DNA of 53,710 nucleotides from Gammaproteobacteria bacterium. GTDB lineage: Bacteria > Pseudomonadota > Gammaproteobacteria > Steroidobacterales > Rariloculaceae. The position numbers and the translations under genes are program-made. The DNA lies in the NCBI GenBank assembly GCA_022820625.1, contig JAJEFE010000168.1, forward strand, positions 1-53,710, given 5' to 3'. The notes under the pieces are model-generated. The model had not been told where the DNA came from and did no database searches. It saw only the letters and a program-made list of their open reading frames with translations. Of this stretch, positions 48,488 to 53,710 are shown piece after piece (positions within the stretch are counted from its first letter, which is position 1; each line of letters starts with the position of its first letter).

Positions 48488-49333
48488 TCAGTCTCCCCTA
48501 TGAATGCGCTCGCCTGCCCGCTGAAGCCTGCGAAGGATTTCGGGCTCGGACGCCGTAACGTCCTTGTACATGAAGTTGTCGGGGTTAATCTCGAACAGGG
48601 TGTCCTCGCCGTTCAGTCGCATGAGCATGTGCTCGTGGTCGCGAACGGACCAGCCGGACGTGGCGTTACGGTCGATGTCGGAGAATGCATAGGGACGGTC
48701 GATTCCCTCCTCCGAGGCCAGGAAACCTGCGAAGCTCACGCTGTCGTGGATGGATCCGTCGAAGTCCGCGCCGGCAATTTCACCGACGGTGGCGAAGATG
48801 TCGGTAATCGTAACCAGTCGATCCTCGCGCACTCCTTTGCGTGTGACTCCCGCGCCTGACGCGAAGAAAGGCACATGCAGGCCGCCCGCGTACAGCGTCG
48901 ACTTGGCCTGACGGTCCCGAATGACAGTCGGCTCGCTGCTGCCGTTGTCCCCGGAGAATATGATCAGCGTATCGTCGTTGTCGCTCAGGAACTCATAGAT
49001 CGTCTGGTCCTCAAGGCGGATGGGAACGCCTCCCGTGAGGACTCCGTTGCGCGCTCCGTGCAGGCCCGTGAGATAGGCTGCGCGCGTCGTAAAGCACATG
49101 GGCGTCGCCCAGGCGTTGTCGAAGATCACGCCGTCGTTTGCCAGCGCCGACAGGACCGGCGTGTGGGGCGGGTTGGGATCGTAATGATATTCGGGAGAGT
49201 CCACGACGCCCTGGTCGTCGGAAATGATCACAAGAATGTTGGGTTGCTCAGGCTCACTTTCCTGCGCGAGTGCAAGCAAGGCGAAGACCACCGGAACAGG
49301 AACCAGGGCGGCAGCCGCGATTCGTTTATTCAT
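48488..49333 (-). pseudogene. Degenerate sulfatase with internal deletion and altered active-site motif
   Basis: The 281-residue frame has a signal peptide (residues 1-24) and both ends of a sulfatase: PNILVIISDDQG and, later, LIIFSGDNGS, LHVPFFASGAG and ITDIFATVGEIAG. Between YEFLS (residue ~117) and DNDDTLIIF about 150 residues are missing, including the GKWHL segment and a metal-binding His. The Cys motif reads C80-F-T-T-R in place of C-x-P-x-R, so the Pro needed for formylglycine formation is gone. The frame has no stop, so decay is recent or the product has another role. It is closest to the lipoprotein sulfatase at 6462. ATG 49333 has AGGGG upstream. Confidence 0.75.
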
Positions 49334-49527
49334 TTTCTTCACCCCTATTGGTTGTCATCTCACATACCGGTCGTGATGGCCCAAAGCGGCCGGCGGCAAA
49401 AGAAAAAACGCGCAGGCCAGCGCGGTGGGTCTGCGGGATTGGAATCGTGTCATCGGTCGCCCCCCTTTTCACCAGTCTAAAGACAATCACTGATCGATTC
49501 ATGACAACCTCAGCGCGTCGACGCGAC

Positions 49528-51165
49528 TCAGCGCCAGTGGGTCTCCCACTCCCGGACGAGTTCGGCCACGAGGTCGTGGTGCTCCGCCGCGATGTCGTGC
49601 CGTTCTCCGGGATCGGCGACGAGGTCGTAGAGTTGCCAGGAGATTGAATCCGTATCGTCGGCCCGTGCGGCACCGACGATCTTGTAGTTTCCGCGTATCA
49701 ACGCACCGGTGCCGCCCCAGCCCACGCTATAGGTTTCCGGATGTACCGCGTCAGCTTCGCCGGTCAGATACGCCCAGGCCGAGCGACCGGCGATGTCGTT
49801 GATCTCGCGTCCGTTTCTGTAGGGACCGGCGCCTGGATGTTCCGTGCCCGCGATGTCCAGGAAAGTCGGCAGGAAGCCCATCACCGTCATGAACGTGCTG
49901 CTGACGCCGCCGCCCTCGACGGCAGCCGGGTAGTGCACGAACGCGGCCGCGCGAAGCCCGCCTTCGGTGACCGAGCCCTTCTGGCCCCTGAAGGGCGCCG
50001 ACGCCGCCTCGCCAAAGCCGAGGCCGTGGTCGATATACGAGTTTACCCGGCCGAAGTTCTCGAAGCGGTTGTCAGCTACGACGGGGTCTCGGCCCCGGCG
50101 ATTGCTCGCTGTGCTACCCGCGTTACCCGTGCTACCCGTGCTCAGGCCTTGTTCGCTGATCGAGGCACCATGGTCAGCGGAAAACACGACCACCGTATTG
50201 TCGAGTTGCCCGCTTGCTTCCAGATAATCGATAACCCGCCCAATACTCATGTCGAGGTATTCGATCACCCCAGCATAGATCTCCTGAGCGCGGGCGCGGT
50301 GCCGCTGTGCCTCGGCGCTCAGGTCCGACCAGGGCTCGGCGATCGGTTGAAAGCCTTCGAGGTCGGCGCCGGGCGGGATGACGCCGGCGTCCACGGCTCT
50401 CGCGAAGCGCTCTTCCCGCAGCGCGTCGTAACCCGCATCGTACCGGCCGGCATATCGATCCAGCCAGTCATCCGGAAGCTGCAACGGCAGGTGCGGTGCG
50501 TTGTAGGACATGAAGGCGAACCAGGGTCGACCGGTCGCCGCGGAACTCAGATACTCGAGCATCTTGTCGGTAAATGCCCGCGTAGAGTAGTAGTCTGCAG
50601 GGAGATCATCCCGCGTCAGGGGCTTTCCGTCTTCCTCGAAGTCGTTCTGGAATTGGTCGGCGAAGTAGCCGCTTGAACTCGTCAGAAAGGAAAAGGATCG
50701 ATCAAAACCACGGTCGGCGGGCGTGTAGCCCGCAACGTTTCCCAGGTCCCACTTGCCCGTCATGTAGGTCGAGCAGCCGGCGTCCTGCAACAACTCCGCA
50801 ATGGTCGCGTAGTCGAGGCCGAGCACGCTGTCGCGAAAAGCCTCGGGGTGCGGCTGACTCGCGGCTGTTTCGCCGGCGCTTGCCATCAGCATCAGACGTG
50901 TCGGTCTGCAGGCCCTTGCAGCATGCAGATTGTTCAACCGCAGGCCCGCGTGCGCCAGCCGGTCCAGATTCGGTGTCTCGATCTCGCTGCCAAAGGACCC
51001 GATGTCGGTGAATCCCATGTCGTCCGCGAGGATGAAGAGAATGTTCGGACGGCCGTCCCCTCCCGCGGTCGGCGCGACAGCCGGCTCAGATGTCGTTCTG
51101 TCTTGCGAGTGTCCCTGTACCGATGCAACGAGCCACAGCGCGGCCAGGGCAAGAACTCTCTTCAT
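49528..51165 (-). CDS. Exported arylsulfatase-like enzyme with a GKWDLG substitution
   Basis: A 545-residue sulfatase with a signal peptide (residues ~1-21). Metal-binding ILADDMGF is near residue 48, and the formylglycine motif C86-R-P-T-R follows. Where nearly all relatives have GKWHLG, this one has GKWD at residue 140 (GAC codon), a single-base change from His. VVVFSADHGAS gives the other metal ligands. A Gly/Ser/Thr/Asn stretch (STGNAGSTASN) is encoded by a 9-base tandem repeat. If the Asp substitution kills activity, this is a recent loss; otherwise it is a variant site. Confidence 0.85.
   Translation of the reverse strand: MKRVLALAALWLVASVQGHSQDRTTSEPAVAPTAGGDGRPNILFILADDMGFTDIGSFGSEIETPNLDRLAHAGLRLNNLHAARACRPTRLMLMASAGETAASQPHPEAFRDSVLGLDYATIAELLQDAGCSTYMTGKWDLGNVAGYTPADRGFDRSFSFLTSSSGYFADQFQNDFEEDGKPLTRDDLPADYYSTRAFTDKMLEYLSSAATGRPWFAFMSYNAPHLPLQLPDDWLDRYAGRYDAGYDALREERFARAVDAGVIPPGADLEGFQPIAEPWSDLSAEAQRHRARAQEIYAGVIEYLDMSIGRVIDYLEASGQLDNTVVVFSADHGASISEQGLSTGSTGNAGSTASNRRGRDPVVADNRFENFGRVNSYIDHGLGFGEAASAPFRGQKGSVTEGGLRAAAFVHYPAAVEGGGVSSTFMTVMGFLPTFLDIAGTEHPGAGPYRNGREINDIAGRSAWAYLTGEADAVHPETYSVGWGGTGALIRGNYKIVGAARADDTDSISWQLYDLVADPGERHDIAAEHHDLVAELVREWETHWR
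50113..50139. repeat. 9-base tandem repeat inside the sulfatase gene
   Basis: Three units of about GCTACCCGT follow each other in frame and encode Gly-Ser-Thr/Asn steps in the reverse strand protein. Length should vary between strains. Confidence 0.6.
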
Positions 51166-51254
51166 GAGTGCACCTTACTGCAAGTGTTCCGCCAATCATT
51201 GGAGTAGCCGAACAAGTCGGGCGGGCGCAGTGCCCACGAGCCATCATAGCCTCT

Positions 51255-51568
51255 ACGGGCGTACGGCGCTCCGCTCGACGTATTCGCCGAAAACTCCGCG
51301 GTCATGCAGATCGATGTAGAACGGATCGGGGCCGCAAGTGCGTGATGTCTATTCTCAGGTGGTCTTCCTCCCAGGTCATGACGCCGAATCCGTTGGCCGA
51401 CGGCACGATCTGGAGATCGCCCGGCAGCGCGTCCGCAAACCAGTCGCGCGCCATCCACCCGTCCACGGCCACATCAGGCTTGACCGTGGGATTGAGAGTC
51501 GAGGAAATCCTTCCCTCACCTTTGAACGCGGAGCCTGGTTCAATGAAACACGCAAGTTGGCTTGCCAA
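51255..51568 (-). pseudogene. Decayed gene fragment of unknown family
   Basis: One frame gives VDGWMARDWFADALPG, QIVPSANGFGVMTWEE and DHLRIDITHL; after a needed frame change near 51333 the neighbouring frame gives GPDPFYIDLHDRGVFGEYVE before stopping at 51255. These phrases have natural protein composition and are unlike the antisense of any gene here. No start codon or upstream part is seen. I do not recognise the family. Confidence 0.4.
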
Positions 51569-51931
51569 TTGAGCAGCGGTTGCCCTGACGGCAGCAGGGC
51601 CAGCACACGGACATCACAGCACCGCTATCTTCGATCAAAGCAAGGAGTTTTTGGTCGAAGGCACCGTGATCGAATTCGTTCAGGAGATGCCTCACGCAAG
51701 GCTTGACGTTGAAGCGGTGGGCCCGGATGGAGTGGTCCATGTCTACACGCTGGACTTTGGCAATGGCGACCGAATCCTCTATACCTACGGTCTGGATGAG
51801 AACAGCTTTCAACCCGGAGACCGGATCAGCGTCACAGGTGCACCATCGCACTTCGAGAACGACCCGCGAATGCTCGTTTCCAGCATGTTGTTGCCGGCTG
51901 GCCGCCGAAGGAGTTTGACCGACCGCAATGA
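51543..51931 (+). pseudogene. DUF6152-family periplasmic protein interrupted by an in-frame TGA
   Basis: ATG 51543 begins MKHASWLAN, then TGA (51570-51572), then the same frame continues AAVALTAAGPAHGHHSTAIF and later EFLVEGTVIEF, RLDVEAVGPDG and FQPGDRISVTGAP. Read through the stop, this is a normal signal peptide ending in Ala-x-Ala-like AGPAHG and a complete DUF6152 domain. Near 51895 the frame seems to shift again: a neighbouring frame ends with WPPKEFDRPQ at 51931, while the original one runs on to 52136 into sequence antisense to a sulfatase. The function of DUF6152 is unknown. Both breaks could be real decay or sequencing errors. Confidence 0.65.
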
Positions 51932-52019
51932 ATCCGGCCGGATCGACCTGATTCGAATTGGTGGATGTGCCGGTGTTCCCGGCAGGTCGATGGACACCTG
52001 TGCGAGCGAGAGTGCCGTC

Positions 52020-53444
52020 CTATTGCATGCGTTCCGGAACGAAGTCCAGGTCCGCTCCCATCGGAATCGGTTCTTCTTCCTGCAAGCTATTGCGATGATC
52101 CTCAAGAATCTGGCGCATCGGATATCTTGTCCATGAATTAACAAGTGCGGTACCGCGCAGTTCGCGTGGATCCTGCTTTATGTTGTACAACAATGGAAAT
52201 CCAACAGGCTGCGGCGAACTCGATCCTGTAGCTTGCTCGAAGAAGTGCAGCTTCCAGTCTCTCCACTTGATCGCCTGTAATCGCGAGCCGACGTAGACTG
52301 GAAACCCCTCGCGTCCCGATTTTTCGTCGCCGCGGAAGAACCCGACGAGACTGATTCCATCAATGATTCGGTCCTGGGGCGCCTCCGAACCGAACAACTC
52401 GGCGAACGTGGGCAGCAAATCCACCATATGCACGATCTCGTTGCTGACGCGTCCAGCTTCAATTCCGTCTGGCCAGCGAATCAGGAATGGAACACGCAGC
52501 GAGCCCTCCAGCGCGGTGAAATACGTGCCACGCCAGGGACCCGGCGATCCTGCCCATTCCGGTTGCATATCGGGTCCGTTGTCTGACGTAAATATCAGTA
52601 TTGTGTTTTCCGTCAAGCCACGTGCTTCCAGGGCGTCGATGATTCGCCCGGTGTACGCATCCATCTGTGCCAGAATGTCGCCCCAATATCCCGACGATGT
52701 GGAGCCGTCAAAATCCGGATGCGGCAGTATCGGATAGTGCGGCTGAGTCATCGGAAGATAGAGAAAGAAGGGTGCGTCGCCGGAAGCACTACTCTGCCCG
52801 ATAAACTCGACGGCTTTTTCCGTTATTCGCCTGTCAATTTGCCGGCGTTCTTCGATGTCGTATGGACGGATCTCTACTGGAACCGCACCGCGCCGTGCCT
52901 GTAGCGTATGTGGCTCGGCATTCATCGGGTGTGCGTTCTCGTCGTAGGTCTGGTTGTCGATCCAGAGTGCCTCGTCCGTACTGTTTGCAATTCCAAACCA
53001 CTCGTCAAACCCATGATCGGTTGGGAAACGACCGTTGACCTGCCCCAGGTGCCACTTCCCGAAGATCGCCGTATCGTACCCGGCGTCACTCGCCAACTCT
53101 GCCAGGGTAACTTCCCAGTTGACCAATCCATAGTCTGCCAAGGAACCTGGAACCGAATGCAGCCCGGAGCGTATGGGATGACGCCCTGTCATCAGCGCCG
53201 CCCGTGACGGCGTACATTGGGCCTCTACATTGAAATTGGTCAGGCGCATACCGTCGTCGGCAATGCTGTCGATTCTCGGTGTTGCTGCCCCTCGCAGTTC
53301 TCCTCCTCCGTAGGCTCCGATCTCGCCGTAGCCGAGGTTGTCCATCAGGATCAGGACGACGTTCGGTTGCGACTCCTGGCCGCTGGCCGAACCGCCAAAC
53401 AAGCTGCCGACAAACAAAGCGCAGAACACTAACCTGATACGCAT
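52020..53444 (-). CDS. Exported arylsulfatase (S1 family, CTPSR active site)
   Basis: A 474-residue sulfatase with a signal peptide (residues ~1-22). LILMDNLGYGE holds the metal ligand region and C77-T-P-S-R the classic formylglycine motif. GKWHLGQVNG, LPMTQPHYP and FTSDNGPDM complete the catalytic pocket. Its domain order is that of standard arylsulfatases, more so than the other four genes here. AAGGA lies about 13 bases before the ATG. It is the last gene before the right edge; the DUF6152 remnant lies just downstream. Substrate unknown. Confidence 0.92.
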   Translation of the reverse strand: MRIRLVFCALFVGSLFGGSASGQESQPNVVLILMDNLGYGEIGAYGGGELRGAATPRIDSIADDGMRLTNFNVEAQCTPSRAALMTGRHPIRSGLHSVPGSLADYGLVNWEVTLAELASDAGYDTAIFGKWHLGQVNGRFPTDHGFDEWFGIANSTDEALWIDNQTYDENAHPMNAEPHTLQARRGAVPVEIRPYDIEERRQIDRRITEKAVEFIGQSSASGDAPFFLYLPMTQPHYPILPHPDFDGSTSSGYWGDILAQMDAYTGRIIDALEARGLTENTILIFTSDNGPDMQPEWAGSPGPWRGTYFTALEGSLRVPFLIRWPDGIEAGRVSNEIVHMVDLLPTFAELFGSEAPQDRIIDGISLVGFFRGDEKSGREGFPVYVGSRLQAIKWRDWKLHFFEQATGSSSPQPVGFPLLYNIKQDPRELRGTALVNSWTRYPMRQILEDHRNSLQEEEPIPMGADLDFVPERMQ

Positions 53445-53710
53445 ACGTCTGTATTGTCCTTTCGAAGACCTGCAATGGAACTGAGTGGCCCGTTTGGTGA
53501 GCTTTTGGCAGCGCTGACAGGCTCTGGGATTGTCAATAATCGATCCCTAAAGATCAACACTGGACAATGCTGAGGCACTTGCGTTGTGGCGTTTTTTGGC
53601 CGCCGCCGATGTCTTGGATGGAGCCGCGATTCGTTCTTCGAGGGCATGATGAGGCGCCAAGTCGGCTCGTTCGGTTGAAAAGGCCCCTGGGTTCCGCTCA
53701 AATGGGAACG
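53445..53710. other. Right-edge region without a recognised gene
   Basis: No frame matches a family I know. A TTGACA reading toward the sulfatase (reverse complement of 53531-53536) has no clear -10 at the right distance. Part of a further gene may lie beyond the edge. Confidence 0.4.

Overview
The window looks like a chromosomal segment of a GC-rich gammaproteobacterium. The best evidence is a housekeeping core whose gene set is clustered in this lineage: ftsK-lolA-serS with rarA nearby, and aat-infA with clpA-clpS. A type II secretion system (gspCDE plus gspF), a TonB-dependent receptor, LolA and several predicted exported enzymes show a diderm cell. Many sulfatases plus catabolic oxidoreductases suggest a marine or host-associated heterotroph; that habitat is inference. 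I found no tRNA, rRNA, CRISPR array, transposase or phage gene.

Layout. Positions 1-5300: a damaged or truncated TPR gene at the left edge, a family-25 glycosyltransferase, a VanX-type D-Ala-D-Ala dipeptidase, then a coupled four-gene operon (ABC ATPase, ABC permease, YtrA-type GntR repressor, DUF2807 protein) behind a promoter whose -10 lies in a perfect 8+8 bp inverted repeat. Positions 5300-11300 (minus strand): exported intradiol dioxygenase-like protein, two tandem paralogous sulfatases, an exported amidohydrolase and an unknown membrane protein. Positions 11600-27200: core genes rarA, serS, lolA, ftsK, a GNAT/FemAB-like protein, aat, infA, clpA and clpS, interrupted by a molybdenum hydroxylase pair (iorAB-like) and an AbgT transporter.

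Positions 27400-42250: gspC-gspD-gspE, then an 8-kb accessory block, then gspF. The block holds an alpha/beta hydrolase, a TctC-type binding protein, a Rieske oxygenase, an SDR with a signal peptide, a DoxX-like protein, a membrane-anchored FAH/hydratase-like protein and a TctA-TctB fusion permease. gspF overlaps by one base the first gene of a three-gene, cobalt-type nitrile hydratase/thiocyanate hydrolase-like operon in scnB-scnA-scnC order. I consider this three-subunit enzyme coupled to a secretion gene the most interesting item.

Positions 42238-53710: ETF-ubiquinone oxidoreductase, an AAHS-type MFS transporter, a decayed SDR, a TonB-dependent receptor, and three more sulfatase genes. One of these has an internal deletion and a broken active-site motif. 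Between the last two are a decayed fragment and a DUF6152 gene with an in-frame stop in its signal peptide. The two sulfatase loci and the number of decayed genes point to an accessory region under active gain and loss.

How the parts may cooperate (inference): the TonB receptor and tripartite/MFS transporters would import organic acids or sulfated compounds. Exported sulfatases, amidohydrolase and oxygenases would process them, ETF-QO would feed electrons to the quinone pool, and the thiocyanate/nitrile hydrolase would release nitrogen or detoxify.
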